A stretch of 64,000 nucleotides of DNA from CAVRTJ01 sp964507185 (GCA_964507185.1 CAZDOY010000002.1:86294-150293), one strand, 5' to 3'. Positions 45,988-55,353 are shown, numbered from the stretch's first letter. The notes: a model not told the origin generated them from the letters alone. Numbers and translations are program-made.

Positions 45988-46137
45988 ATGTACCTCCAGA
46001 ATCAAGAGAATATCGTGCCGGATCTCTAGCGGTCAAGCATCGCGCATCCTCGCCGTCCGATCTTCCGTTCTCCTACCGTGTTCTCCATTCGAGACTTGCG
46101 TCGTGTTTTGGTGTATTTTTATATAATACAGGAGGTT

Positions 46138-47277
46138 ATGGTGTCCCTGAAAGACGGATTCCCTCCCGATCCACCCGATTCCCTGCTCGACATCCTGGAC
46201 CGACTCGGCGTAGGCTTCTACCGAAGCGACGGCGAATCGCGGATAAGGTTCATCAACAAAGCGGGTGCCGCCATTTACGGCTGCACCCCCGAGGAAATGA
46301 CCGCCGGACTCCACACTTACGACTTCGATCCGCGGGGCTTCGACAGGACGGCTCTGCGCAGGCAGGTCGAGAACGAGAATTTCATAGGTTCCTTCGTATC
46401 ACCGGGAATCAAGCGAGATGGGACTCAGATCTACACGACCTCCACCGTCCGCTGCCTGCACCGCGAGGACGGCACACTCGTCGGCTTCGAAGGCGTGTTC
46501 AGGGACACGACAGACGAGGTGTTGCGCGTCCGCGAGCAGACCGCCCTGATCGGGGAGATCCAAACCGTCAACGCTCGACTTATGCGCATTTCAGCCCTTC
46601 AGGACCATCTGCTGTCGTCTCTGGCCCACGACCTGGTTACCCCGCCCGTCGTCATGCAGGGATTCACCGAGCTGCTTCTCAAAGGGAGATACGGGGCCAT
46701 TGCTCCGGAGCAGGAAAAGCCCATTCGCACGATTCACCGAAACGTCCACTTGCTCTCGGCGCTGGTCGGCGAACTGCTGGAGTTCACGCGCTTTCTCAAA
46801 ATCATTCATGCCTCTGAGGCAGGTTCTTCTCTGCTGGGCGACGCGTGGCGGGCGGTGACGCATGAACTGTCCGAGCAGAGCAAGGCAAGACAGGTTGCAT
46901 TCGCCCTATCTCCCGATTTTTGCAACCCAGAAGTCAAGGTATCGAGCGCCATTCTCCACCCGATACTGGAGAATATCGTCCTGAATGCCGTCGACTTCTC
47001 CGGGCAGGATTCAACCATAACGGCCTCCATTCACGCGGCCCAGGGGCGCGCTACGATCGAAGCAACCCTTGAGCGCCTCCATCCCGAACACCCGCCCCTT
47101 GATCGAATCCTCGATCGCTTTTTTCCCGATCCTGGTGAACTGTGTGCCCCGGAGGGCGTCAGATCCGGACTTGGGCTGGCTGCGGCGCGTTACGCGGCCA
47201 ATCTCGTGGGGGGTGACCTCGACTGTTCGGCACTGCGTGGGAACGGACTCGCCCTCAGACTGCACCTGCCCCTCTGA
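46138..47277 (+). CDS. PAS-domain histidine kinase with degenerate ATPase region
   Basis: A 379-residue soluble sensor. The N-terminal PAS domain has VGFYRSDGESRIRFINKAGA and EGVFRDTTDEVLRVREQ. The dimerisation domain has SLAHDLVTPPVVMQGFTELL, with the phospho-accepting His. In the ATPase region the N box is PILENIVLNAVDFS and a G2-like box is RSGLGLAAARYAANLVGG, but the first Gly box (Asp-x-Gly-x-Gly) is not recognisable, so kinase activity may be reduced. GGAGG is 2 bases before ATG 46138 and 5 before GTG 46141; either could be the start. A TATAAT occurs at 46122. No response regulator is adjacent. Confidence 0.85.
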   Translation: MVSLKDGFPPDPPDSLLDILDRLGVGFYRSDGESRIRFINKAGAAIYGCTPEEMTAGLHTYDFDPRGFDRTALRRQVENENFIGSFVSPGIKRDGTQIYTTSTVRCLHREDGTLVGFEGVFRDTTDEVLRVREQTALIGEIQTVNARLMRISALQDHLLSSLAHDLVTPPVVMQGFTELLLKGRYGAIAPEQEKPIRTIHRNVHLLSALVGELLEFTRFLKIIHASEAGSSLLGDAWRAVTHELSEQSKARQVAFALSPDFCNPEVKVSSAILHPILENIVLNAVDFSGQDSTITASIHAAQGRATIEATLERLHPEHPPLDRILDRFFPDPGELCAPEGVRSGLGLAAARYAANLVGGDLDCSALRGNGLALRLHLPL

Positions 47278-47311
47278 AATTAAGACGGTACAAAGCGAAC
47301 AGTGGTCTGAG

Positions 47312-48079
47312 CTACGTGGCAAGAACGATCCTGAAGGGTTGGAGCGGTGCTTCCTGGAAAAGGCGAACGACCTTCTGTTTGGCCAGTTCAAGGACCGCAA
47401 GGAAGGTGACTACGATGTGCAGGCGAGTCGCCTGACCGTCGAAAATCTCGTGAAATAGCAGCGACCCGTGTTTTTCGAGCAGCTCGAGCACGTCGTTGAT
47501 TCGGGCGGCGAGACTGACTTCCGGCGCGAAGACCAGGCGCTCCTTGCGATCGGCGGCTCGCCTGAGCACCCGTTGCAGGGCTTCTATGAGACCGTAGAGG
47601 TCCACGTCGAGGGGGACGGTCCCGGCCTCCATCTGTGCGAATCCCGCGGACTCGCCCCTGGCAAACTGGGCCGTGGACACTTCCTCTCTCTCCATGAGAA
47701 GGCGCGCCACGTCCTTGAAACGGCTGTACTCGAGGAGCTGCTCTACCAAAGGTTGGCGGGGATCATCCCACTGCTGGTCGTTTTCCTGATCCTTGGGAAC
47801 CGGGAGTATCATCCTGCTCTTGATGTGGATCAAGGTGGCCGCCATGAGGATGAAATCGGCCGCCACGTCCAGGTCGAGTTCCCGCATCTGCTCGAGATAG
47901 GCGCTGTACTGCTCGGTGATTTCGACTATGGGGATGTCCGTGATATCGATTTCGCTCTTCTGTATGAGGTACAGGAGGAGATCGAGCGGCCCCTCGAAAA
48001 CGGGCAGGCGGTATCGCGGGGCATTTCCCGTAAGCGTTTCAGCAGTCCCGGCACCCGCGTTCTGTTCGAATTCCTCCAT
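47312..48079 (-). CDS. scpA: Segregation and condensation protein A
   Basis: A 255-residue kleisin subunit of the Smc complex. Family blocks are VFEGPLDLLLYLIQKSEIDI, TDIPIVEITEQYSAYLEQM, LDVAADFILMAATLIHIKSR and MILPVP. The C-terminal winged helix (FLAVLELAKQKVVRLFQ) bridges to the Smc head. ATG 48079 follows GGAGG. The usual partner scpB is not downstream: the next gene on this strand is mlaE, beyond a convergent sensor kinase gene. scpB must lie elsewhere. Confidence 0.93.
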   Translation of the reverse strand: MEEFEQNAGAGTAETLTGNAPRYRLPVFEGPLDLLLYLIQKSEIDITDIPIVEITEQYSAYLEQMRELDLDVAADFILMAATLIHIKSRMILPVPKDQENDQQWDDPRQPLVEQLLEYSRFKDVARLLMEREEVSTAQFARGESAGFAQMEAGTVPLDVDLYGLIEALQRVLRRAADRKERLVFAPEVSLAARINDVLELLEKHGSLLFHEIFDGQATRLHIVVTFLAVLELAKQKVVRLFQEAPLQPFRIVLAT

Positions 48080-48313
48080 CGCATCCTCCGAACCGCAGTT
48101 TAACCCAAACGGACGCGCTCCGCGAAGCCTGCCGCTTCCGCGGCGGTTTCTTTTCCGCGGGGGGTGAAATGGAGTGCGCCGCCGTCCTGTTACAGTTCCT
48201 TGAGCACGCAGCCCCCGCCCCTCCACTCCCCCGGAGACCGAAAGGCCAGACCGGGGGCTTACCTAGGACCAGCGGGCCCCTACACCGGATGGCGAAAAGA
48301 CAATGGAGGTCAC

Positions 48314-49051
48314 ATGAACGACCAAACCCCGGACCGGAACCCCTGCAACGCCGATCGGGATGATACCCGGCAATACCCGCCCCAAAAGCCCGCCACCGAA
48401 ACCAGGGCCGTGCTCATACGGAGGGGACTCGCCCTTTCGATCCTCACGGTTTGCTGGGACCTGATCGAGGGCGTCGTCGCCCTTGCGGCGGGTTTCTTCT
48501 CCGGCTCCGTCGCGCTGATAGGATTCGGGGTAGATTCCTTCATAGAGACAGCGAGCGCTTGCATCGTGGGATGGCGCTTCGCATATGAAATGCGGGGACG
48601 CTCGAACGAGCAAACGGAGAGAGCCGAAAGAATCGCCTCGGTCACGGCCGGAGTTCTGCTGCTGCTCCTGGCTGCTTATCTCCTCTCAGACTCCCTGCTG
48701 AGGCTCTCAGGCCACGGACGGGAGCCCGGTACAAGCCTCGCGGGAATCGTTATTACTGGCGCATCTCTCCTCGTCATGCCCGTGCTCGGGTGGGCCAAGC
48801 TCAGGACGGCATCCGCATCGCGAAGCTCTGCCTTGAGGGCCGATGCCTACGAGACGATCACCTGCGCGTGGCTTTCGCTCACGACGCTGGCCGGCCTCGG
48901 CCTGAATGCCATCTTCGGATGGTGGTGGGCCGACCCCCTCGCCGCACTGGTGCTGGTCCCGCTTATCATCCGCGAAGGACTGGAAGGTATCAGGGGGGAA
49001 GAAGGCGAAGATGGTTGCAACGATGGAATCGGAGGAGACGGCAATGCCTGA
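48314..49051 (+). CDS. Cation-efflux-like transporter, short form
   Basis: A 245-residue membrane protein. A polar N-terminus precedes about five helices related to the cation diffusion facilitator core: VCWDLIEGVVALAAGFFSGS, ALIGFGVDSFIETASACIV, LRADAYETITCAWLSLTTL, ending WWWADPLAALVLVPLIIREG. The His/Asp metal site of true CDF helices is replaced in part (FGVDSFIE, ADAYET), and the cytoplasmic C-terminal domain is missing. Metal specificity cannot be inferred. GGAGG precedes the ATG. It is divergent from scpA. Confidence 0.82.
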   Translation: MNDQTPDRNPCNADRDDTRQYPPQKPATETRAVLIRRGLALSILTVCWDLIEGVVALAAGFFSGSVALIGFGVDSFIETASACIVGWRFAYEMRGRSNEQTERAERIASVTAGVLLLLLAAYLLSDSLLRLSGHGREPGTSLAGIVITGASLLVMPVLGWAKLRTASASRSSALRADAYETITCAWLSLTTLAGLGLNAIFGWWWADPLAALVLVPLIIREGLEGIRGEEGEDGCNDGIGGDGNA

Positions 49052-49368
49052 AGCATCAAAATTGCCCGAGCGTCGACCGGCTCCGCGTCCCATTCCAGCG
49101 GAAGGCCTTCTCCTCACGATACGGATATTATTGCCTATAGACAGCCTTCCTTAAACAACGAGTTCAGTTTTGTGGTGCTACTTCAAGTCATACATTGCGG
49201 TCGGCGCGTTTTATTAATGTTGTACCTCAGCTTCAGCCATGACAAAAACAATCGGTGCCTCATGGGAGGAGATCTGACACCTCCGCTCCGGCGCGGGTGG
49301 TTCTTCAACCGGGACTACTGTCTTGACCACGCTGTCGGGCACCCGTACAATCGCCTCGGGAGGTCATT
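49052..49368. other. Intergenic stretch upstream of the moxR operon
   Basis: 317 bases with slightly lower GC and no supported gene. The left part continues the 3' end of the transporter transcript. The right part should hold the promoter of the moxR operon, since the next five genes are packed together; I see no strong -35/-10 pair. Confidence 0.5.
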
Positions 49369-50355
49369 ATGGACGCACAGCTGAAAGAACTGCAAAGCAA
49401 GGTGGACGCCGAGTCGGCGACCGTCGCCCGTCTCATCCAGGAGGTGCGGCAGGTGATCGTCGGCCAGACGACGCTCCTGGAGCGCCTCATCATCTGCCTC
49501 CTGGCACGGGGACACGTACTCGTGGAAGGCGTCCCGGGACTGGCAAAGACGCTGGCGGTCAAGAGCCTGTCGGGTGCAATCTCCGCGAACTTCCACCGGA
49601 TCCAGTTCACGCCTGACCTCCTGCCCGCCGATCTCATCGGAACGCTGGTCTACAATCCGAAAGAAGCACAGTTCGAACCCAAGAAAGGGCCCATTTTCAC
49701 TCAGATTCTCCTCGCGGACGAGATCAACCGGGCCCCGGCGAAGGTTCAGTCAGCCCTCCTCGAGGCCATGCAGGAACGCCAGGTGACCATCGGGAACACC
49801 ACCTATCCCCTGCCCGATCCCTTCTTTGTCATGGCCACGCAAAACCCTATCGAACAGGAAGGCACCTACCCCCTGCCCGAGGCTCAGGTGGACAGGTTTC
49901 TGATGAAGACGGTGATCGCATATCCCAGCGCCGAAGAAGAGCGGATGATCGTAGATCGAATGAGCACCGCGACGCCTCCGACCGTGAAACCGGTCATCGG
50001 TGTCGACGATATCCTGAGAGCCAGAACCGTCGTGGACGCGCTCTATGTCGACGGGCGGATAAAGGACTACGTCGTCCGGCTGGTGCAGGCCACGAGATAT
50101 CCCAGCCGCTTCAAGGTCTCCGCGGAAGGCTATATCCGCTACGGCGCTTCGCCCAGAGCCACGCTTTTCCTGACCCTGGCCTCCAAGGCGCACGCCTTCA
50201 TCAAGGGCCGGTGCTATGTTACGCCCGAGGACGTCAAGGGCGTCGGGATGGATATCCTGAGACACCGCCTCATCCTGACCTACGAGGCCGAGGCCGAATC
50301 CGTCACACCTGAGAACCTCATCAGCCGTATTTTTGAAAGCGTGGAAGTTCCCTGA
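49369..50355 (+). CDS. MoxR family AAA+ ATPase
   Basis: A 328-residue AAA+ protein. Walker A is GVPGLAKTLAVKSL, Walker B is ILLADEINRAP, sensor 1 is FFVMATQNPIEQEGTYPLPE, and the arginine finger region is EAQVDRFLM; YGASPRATLFLTLA is the MoxR C-terminal signature. MoxR proteins act as chaperones that activate VWA-domain proteins or insert metals. It leads an operon of DUF58, BatD-like, BatA-like and BatB/C-like genes, the usual partners. GGGAGG precedes the ATG. Confidence 0.94.
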   Translation: MDAQLKELQSKVDAESATVARLIQEVRQVIVGQTTLLERLIICLLARGHVLVEGVPGLAKTLAVKSLSGAISANFHRIQFTPDLLPADLIGTLVYNPKEAQFEPKKGPIFTQILLADEINRAPAKVQSALLEAMQERQVTIGNTTYPLPDPFFVMATQNPIEQEGTYPLPEAQVDRFLMKTVIAYPSAEEERMIVDRMSTATPPTVKPVIGVDDILRARTVVDALYVDGRIKDYVVRLVQATRYPSRFKVSAEGYIRYGASPRATLFLTLASKAHAFIKGRCYVTPEDVKGVGMDILRHRLILTYEAEAESVTPENLISRIFESVEVP

Positions 50356-50434
50356 TACACCGTGAGAGCAAGCCCTGACCGCAGCGAATGCGCCGGGACG
50401 CGCCCAGAGAGACTGAGCCTTCGGAGGTTTTCCT

Positions 50435-51337
50435 TTGGTCGAACGTGCGCGAGACAATCCGGTTCTGGACATCCGGGAAATCCTGAAGAAGATCAAGCTG
50501 ATCGAAATCAGGACTCGAAAGGCAGTGAACGAAGTCCTTGCCGGGGAGTACCAGTCCATCTTCAAGGGTCACGGCATGGAGTTCAGCGACGTTCGGGAGT
50601 ACCAGCCCGGCGACGACTATCGGTCCATAGACTGGAACGTCACGTCCCGAACCGGCGAACTGCACGTCAAGCAGTTCCACGAGGAGAGGCAGCGCACCAT
50701 CCTGTTCGCCGTCGATTTGAGCGGATCCCTCAAGTTCGGAACCTCGGGGAAGCTCAAGAGCGAGGTCCTCGCCGAGGTCTGCGCCCTCCTCGCTTTTTCG
50801 GCGATACGAAGCCAGGATCGCGTAGGGCTTTTCCTCTTTTCGGACCGCCCCGAGCTCTTCATTCCGCCCAGGAAGGGAAGCGACCACGTACTCAGGATCG
50901 TTCGAGACATCATGTACTTCGAACCCGCCGGAAAGGGGACGGATTTCACCGAGGCTTTCTCGGCGCTCAATCATCTGCTGCCGCGCCGGGCCACGGTGTT
51001 TCTCTGCAGCGACTTCCAGGCACACCTCGGGCGAGGCCTGGGTGTCTTCGCCAAGAAGCACGACCTGACGGCCATCTACGTGGAAGACCCGGCCGAGCTC
51101 AACCTGCCCCCATCCGGCTGGCTCGAATGGGTCGATCCCGAAACGGGCCGATTCGGCTGGACCCGAACGAGTTCGTCTTCTCTCCGGAAGCGTTTCCACG
51201 CATCGAGGGTTAGGCAGAAGCAGATCCTGACCCAGACGCTCCGAAGAGCCGGCGTGGACATTATCCCCCTCAGCACGGACATGGATGTCCTGTCGCCCAT
51301 CGTAACCTTCTTCAGGTCCCGGGCCCGGAGGCGCTAA
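50435..51337 (+). CDS. DUF58/VWA-like protein
   Basis: A 300-residue cytoplasmic protein. The DUF58 block is FKGHGMEFSDVREYQPGDDY followed by RSIDWNVTSRTGELHVKQF. A VWA-like domain carries the metal-site sequence FAVDLSGSLKFGT and FLFSDRPELF. Start is TTG 50435, preceded by GGAGG. DUF58 proteins regularly follow moxR and are thought to be its partner; the metal-ion-dependent adhesion site (Asp-x-Ser-x-Ser) is intact. Confidence 0.92.
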   Translation: MVERARDNPVLDIREILKKIKLIEIRTRKAVNEVLAGEYQSIFKGHGMEFSDVREYQPGDDYRSIDWNVTSRTGELHVKQFHEERQRTILFAVDLSGSLKFGTSGKLKSEVLAEVCALLAFSAIRSQDRVGLFLFSDRPELFIPPRKGSDHVLRIVRDIMYFEPAGKGTDFTEAFSALNHLLPRRATVFLCSDFQAHLGRGLGVFAKKHDLTAIYVEDPAELNLPPSGWLEWVDPETGRFGWTRTSSSSLRKRFHASRVRQKQILTQTLRRAGVDIIPLSTDMDVLSPIVTFFRSRARRR

Positions 51338-51338
51338 C

Positions 51339-52298
51339 GTGAAGTCTTCCATCGTCAGCCGCCGCCCGCGCACGATCGCTTTCACCCTCGGCCTGCTCCT
51401 CTGCATCGCGGCGGGCACGGCCACCGCCGGGGCCTCCCCCGAAAAGATCCAGGGCAGATGGACGCCCGGCGTCTATCACCTGGGCAACCTCGTCCCACTC
51501 GAGATAGCCGTTCCGGTGCAGTCCTCGGATTTCTATCTCGAAGGAAAGATGAACGGGGGCGCGGACTGGGGCAAGGCAAGGATCGCCAGGGTGCTTCAAG
51601 CACCTCCCGCGTCGTATCCCGGGAACCTCACCCTGAAAGCCGAAGTCCAGGTATTCGACACGGGCGAGGTCCAGCTTCCTCCGACGGAACTCGACGTTCA
51701 CACCGCCAAGGGCGTCAAGGCATATCTGATTTCGGTGCCTCCCATCACGATTACGCCTTTGCTTCCACCCGGCGATCAGCCGCAACCGGGCCCGGCAGAG
51801 CCCATGCCGGTTCCATTTCCCTTTCCGTGGATCTACATCGCAGGCGCCGCTGCAGCACTGTTCCTGTTGGGCGCGATTGTCCTCATGCTTGTCAGGCGGG
51901 CAAAACGCCGGCGAGGCCGGATCACGGTGAAACCCGGTCTCAAGGAACTCGATCCCGATCTCTGGATACGCCGGGAAGTGGAGCGTCTCTTCCGCGCAGA
52001 ACTGGAGATTTCGAGGCGCTACGAGGCGCTCTCGACCAACGTCAGGACCTACCTCGAGATCAAGTTCGAGCGCCCCTTCCTGGAGTGGACGTCGTCCGAG
52101 ATTCGCGAAGGCTGCATGAGCATTCCGAAGTTGACGGGGCTCCCGAGCAATGACCTGACGCGCGTGTTGAGGCTCTGCGACGGCGTACTCTTCGCCCGCT
52201 ACGTCCCAACGCGGGATGAGGAGAGCGATGCCATGCAGGCGACCATCCGCGTCTTGGAAGCCGTGTCCGCACCCGCACCACTGGAGGAAGCCTCATGA
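51339..52298 (+). CDS. BatD/DUF4381-like membrane-anchored protein
   Basis: A 319-residue protein. A signal peptide (GLLLCIAAGTATAGA) precedes a beta-sandwich exported domain (NLVPLEIAVPVQSSDFYLEG, TLKAEVQVFDTGEVQLPPTE). One central membrane helix (WIYIAGAAAALFLLGAIVLM) leads to a basic stop-transfer stretch and a helical cytoplasmic tail with RYEALSTNVRTYLEIKFERP. The layout is that of the small protein placed between DUF58 and BatA in Bat operons. It starts one base after the DUF58 stop, and its stop overlaps the next ATG (ATGA). Confidence 0.78.
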   Translation: MKSSIVSRRPRTIAFTLGLLLCIAAGTATAGASPEKIQGRWTPGVYHLGNLVPLEIAVPVQSSDFYLEGKMNGGADWGKARIARVLQAPPASYPGNLTLKAEVQVFDTGEVQLPPTELDVHTAKGVKAYLISVPPITITPLLPPGDQPQPGPAEPMPVPFPFPWIYIAGAAAALFLLGAIVLMLVRRAKRRRGRITVKPGLKELDPDLWIRREVERLFRAELEISRRYEALSTNVRTYLEIKFERPFLEWTSSEIREGCMSIPKLTGLPSNDLTRVLRLCDGVLFARYVPTRDEESDAMQATIRVLEAVSAPAPLEEAS

Positions 52299-53296
52299 CA
52301 CAGTTCGCCTTCAGAGATCCCTCCTGGCTGTGGCTCCTCCTCGTACTCCCCTGTGCGGTTCTGTTCCGGTGGTACGTGAACCGCCGCTTTCAGCGGGCCT
52401 TGCCCTACCCGCCATCGTCCCAACTGGAAGGCATGGGCGGAAGAAATGCTTACTTCCCATGGGTTTCGACAACGTTTCTCGTTCTGGCTCTTGCCGGGAT
52501 GATTCTGGCGCTCGCCCGGCCTGCCCGGCGCTCGGCCCATACCACGGTTACGACGGAGGGCGTGGCCATCCTGATCTGTCTCGACATATCGGGCAGCATG
52601 GTCGCAGAGGACTTTCAACCCAACAACCGCATCGACGTGGCCCGCACCGTCATAGCAGACTTCGTGAAGAAGAGGCCCGACGACAGGATAGGACTCATAA
52701 CATTCGCCGCCATGCCCTTCCTCCGGTGCCCCCTGACCTCTGACCACGGGACCCTCCTGAACATCGTGGAGAGCCTGAAGGCCGTGAATCGATCGGATAT
52801 AGACGGAACGGCCATCGGCGACGCCCTCATCGCGGCCGGAAAGCGCCTGCTTGGCGCGCCCGAGAGGAGCCGGGTCGTCATCCTGTTGACAGACGGCGAG
52901 AACAACCGGGGGCAGTTCGATCCCGTCCAGGCCGCCCAGCTCCTGGCGACGCACAAAATCAAGGTGGACGTCGTGGGCATAGGGAGTACAGGCGTCGTCC
53001 CCTACCCGATCATCGGGCCCGACGGCAAGAAAACGTATCAGTACGTACGCATCGGATTCAACGAGAACACGCTCAAGGATATCGCGAAAGTGACGGACGG
53101 ACTCTACTACAACGCGACGGACGCCAGCGGACTCGAACGCGTGTTCGACGCCATCAACCGTCTGGAAAAGAGCAAGGTCGTATCCAAGGGATACGTCCAG
53201 TACAAGGACTACTTCCTATGGCCACTCGGATTCGCCCTGCTCTGCCTGGTTCTGCAAAGCCTCTGGCGAACGGGCCCCGGGAGATCGCTGCCATGA
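52295..53296 (+). CDS. BatA-like VWA membrane protein
   Basis: A 333-residue protein with two N-terminal membrane helices (SWLWLLLVLPCAVLFRWYV; FLVLALAGMILALARP), a VWA domain with an intact metal site (ICLDISGSMVAEDF, a later Thr in DGTAIGDAL, LTDGENNRG) and a C-terminal helix (YFLWPLGFALLCLVLQSLW). This is the BatA arrangement. Start and stop each form a 4-base ATGA overlap with the flanking genes, indicating a coupled operon. Bat proteins have been linked to aerotolerance and envelope stress, with mechanism unclear. Confidence 0.9.
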   Translation: MTQFAFRDPSWLWLLLVLPCAVLFRWYVNRRFQRALPYPPSSQLEGMGGRNAYFPWVSTTFLVLALAGMILALARPARRSAHTTVTTEGVAILICLDISGSMVAEDFQPNNRIDVARTVIADFVKKRPDDRIGLITFAAMPFLRCPLTSDHGTLLNIVESLKAVNRSDIDGTAIGDALIAAGKRLLGAPERSRVVILLTDGENNRGQFDPVQAAQLLATHKIKVDVVGIGSTGVVPYPIIGPDGKKTYQYVRIGFNENTLKDIAKVTDGLYYNATDASGLERVFDAINRLEKSKVVSKGYVQYKDYFLWPLGFALLCLVLQSLWRTGPGRSLP

Positions 53297-54936
53297 TGCC
53301 TTTCGCGAACGCCATGGGACTCTGGCTCTGCCTGGTCTTTCCCGCACTGCTGATCCTGGCGGCGGTCGGGCGCTGGAAACTGGGCAGACAGGCGTCGCTA
53401 TGGGGCGGGTATGAAAACGTCCGCGCGCTCGCCCATCCGCCGGCCCGGGAGTCGGACACGTTCCGTTCCGCCGCCCTCTGGCTTGCTCTCGCGCTCACCT
53501 TCATGGCCTTTGCCCGCCCACAGTGGGGCGAGGTCGCCGAAAGCGTCCAGAAGGTGGGCCTCGACGTCGTCGTCCTGCTTGATACGAGCCGCAGCATGAC
53601 GGTTTCGGACGTGCAGCCCGACCGCCTCGAGAGGGCCCGCATGGAGATCCGGTCCTTCCTGTCATCCGACGAAGGAGACCGCGTCGGCCTTGTGGCTTTC
53701 GCCGGCGTGCCCCTCACGCTGTCTCCCCTCACGGAGGACACACCCGCCATTTCCATGCTTCTCGACATCGCCGACGAACACCTGATACCCGTGCAGGGCA
53801 CGGACATCGGAAAGGCCGTGAAGAACGCTCTCGGCCTGATGCCCCGGAGCCGCGACCGCGACCGCGTCATACTCCTGTTCAGCGACGGAGAAGACATGGC
53901 ATCCGGCGCCCCGGCCGCCGCGCGCGCAGCCGCGCGAAAAGGCGTAAAGATCTTTTGCGTCGGCGTGGGTACGCCGGCCGGCGGACCGGTCCCCGGCCCC
54001 GAGGACAAACCCATGAAGGACCCCGACACGGGCGCCGTGGCTATTTCCCACCTCGACGAAGCGGGTATGCGACAGCTCGCCGGCCTTTCGGATGGACGCT
54101 ACTGGACTCTTTCGGGCCAGGGCAGCGTGGTTCCACAGATCCTTTCCGAGTTCAGCCGCCTCAAGCGTAAGGAGTACGCCTCGCGCTCCAGATCCATGCG
54201 CCAGGACCAGTTCGCGTGGTTCCTTGCACCCGCCGTCTTCCTGCTCTTCCTCGCGCTGTTTATCCCGGGGCGGCGAAAGCCCGGGGGCGGACACCCCAGG
54301 GACCGGGGGCGAAAGGCGGGAAAGTCCGGGACCGCCGGCCCCGGCGCGCTCCTTTTCGCGGCGCTGTTGCTCGGCGCCATGGCTCCGGCCGCATCGCTGC
54401 ACGCAGAGTCGCCCGCCCGTCTCGCCCAGCGCGCACAGAAGGATTTTCACGCGGGGCAACCCGAGTCGGCCCTCGCCCTGTACAGGCAGGCCATCGAGGA
54501 GACGAACTCTCCAACCCTGAAGGCCCTGCTTCACTTCAATGCCGGTACGTGCCTCCTGGCCTTGCACAAACCCGGCGACGCCCAGGACGAACTGACCCTT
54601 GCGCTGGCGAGCCCGAACACGCAGGTCAAGTTGCACGCGCTCTACAACCTCGCGCACGCCCTCTACGCATCGGGTGACCGGCAGAGGGCCCTCGCCTCCC
54701 TTCGCACGATTTTGATCAACGATCCCGCCGAACGCGGGGCCCAGCTCTTCTACGAGTGGCTGCTGCGCAACAAGCCCCCCGAGCAGAAACCGCCGCCGGA
54801 GAAGCAGCCGCCCAAGCCACCTCCCAAGGTCAAGCCTCCGGACGTGCTCGAACAGCTCCCCATGCCTCCGCCGAAGGAGCTTCAGGACCAGATGCGGAAA
54901 CCCGCCAAGATTCCGCCCGGCATGAAGCCGTGGTAG
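53293..54936 (+). CDS. BatB-BatC-type fusion: VWA domain plus TPR region
   Basis: A 547-residue protein. The first about 340 residues repeat the BatA/BatB plan: helices, VWA metal site LLDTSRSMTVSD, LFSDGEDMAS, then a membrane helix (FAWFLAPAVFLLFLALFIPG). A second hydrophobic stretch with a signal-peptide look (LLFAALLLGAMAPAASLHAE) leads into TPR units (AQKDFHAGQPESALALYRQA, NLAHALYASGDRQRALASL) and a Pro/Lys-rich tail. BatC is normally a separate TPR protein, so this looks like a gene fusion with the old export signal kept inside. ATG 53293 overlaps the previous stop. An assembly gap begins two bases after the stop. Confidence 0.86.
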   Translation: MMPFANAMGLWLCLVFPALLILAAVGRWKLGRQASLWGGYENVRALAHPPARESDTFRSAALWLALALTFMAFARPQWGEVAESVQKVGLDVVVLLDTSRSMTVSDVQPDRLERARMEIRSFLSSDEGDRVGLVAFAGVPLTLSPLTEDTPAISMLLDIADEHLIPVQGTDIGKAVKNALGLMPRSRDRDRVILLFSDGEDMASGAPAAARAAARKGVKIFCVGVGTPAGGPVPGPEDKPMKDPDTGAVAISHLDEAGMRQLAGLSDGRYWTLSGQGSVVPQILSEFSRLKRKEYASRSRSMRQDQFAWFLAPAVFLLFLALFIPGRRKPGGGHPRDRGRKAGKSGTAGPGALLFAALLLGAMAPAASLHAESPARLAQRAQKDFHAGQPESALALYRQAIEETNSPTLKALLHFNAGTCLLALHKPGDAQDELTLALASPNTQVKLHALYNLAHALYASGDRQRALASLRTILINDPAERGAQLFYEWLLRNKPPEQKPPPEKQPPKPPPKVKPPDVLEQLPMPPPKELQDQMRKPAKIPPGMKPW

Positions 54937-55093
54937 GGNNNNNNNNNNNNNNNNNNNNNNNNNNNNNNNNNNNNNNNNNNNNNNNNNNNNNNNNNNNNNN
55001 NNNNNNNNNNNNNNNNNNNNNNNNNNNNNNNNNNNNNNAGGACCAGATGCGGAAACCCGCCAAGATTCCGCCCGGCATGAAGCCGTGGTAGGG
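54884..55093. repeat. Identical 55-mers on both sides of an assembly gap
   Basis: Bases 54884-54938 and 55039-55093 are identical over exactly 55 positions and cover the last codons and stop of the BatB-BatC gene. The second copy is therefore not a gene fragment but the overlapping end of the next contig. Confidence 0.9.
54939..55038. other. Assembly gap (100 N)
   Basis: A placeholder between two contig ends that share 55 bases. Merging them would probably remove the gap with no missing sequence. Confidence 0.97.
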
Positions 55094-55247
55094 AATTGAC
55101 CAAGTGATCGAGTGATTCAGGGAAGAGTCTTGGGACGGCCTTCGCAGGGGCCTGGTGAAGAAGTCCGGACATCGGAAAGCGAAGCGATCGAGCGGCAGGA
55201 TTGCGTTCTCGGCCTCCCTGCATCCCTTCGACGGCCCGTCCTCCGCC

Positions 55248-55288
55248 GTTCTTTCTTTAGCCTTTCACCCTTTGCCCTTAGGCCTTGG
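55248..55288 (-). repeat. Dispersed 3'-end element, copy 1
   Basis: A 41-base element (sense strand CCAAGGCCTAAGGGCAAAGG and following) located 66 bases beyond the stop of the helicase gene. It matches the element at 60237-60277 at 31 of 41 positions and shares the CTAAAG/CCTAAG units of the one at 62529-62573. Close by, ATTTGGGATTTG-type sequence (55324-55344) recurs near 60160. No RNA or protein family is recognised. Confidence 0.6.
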
Positions 55289-55353
55289 GAGACAGTTCCC
55301 AATCCTCGGTTCTTTTCTGTCCTTCAAATCCCAAATCCCAATCCGCGTTAACC

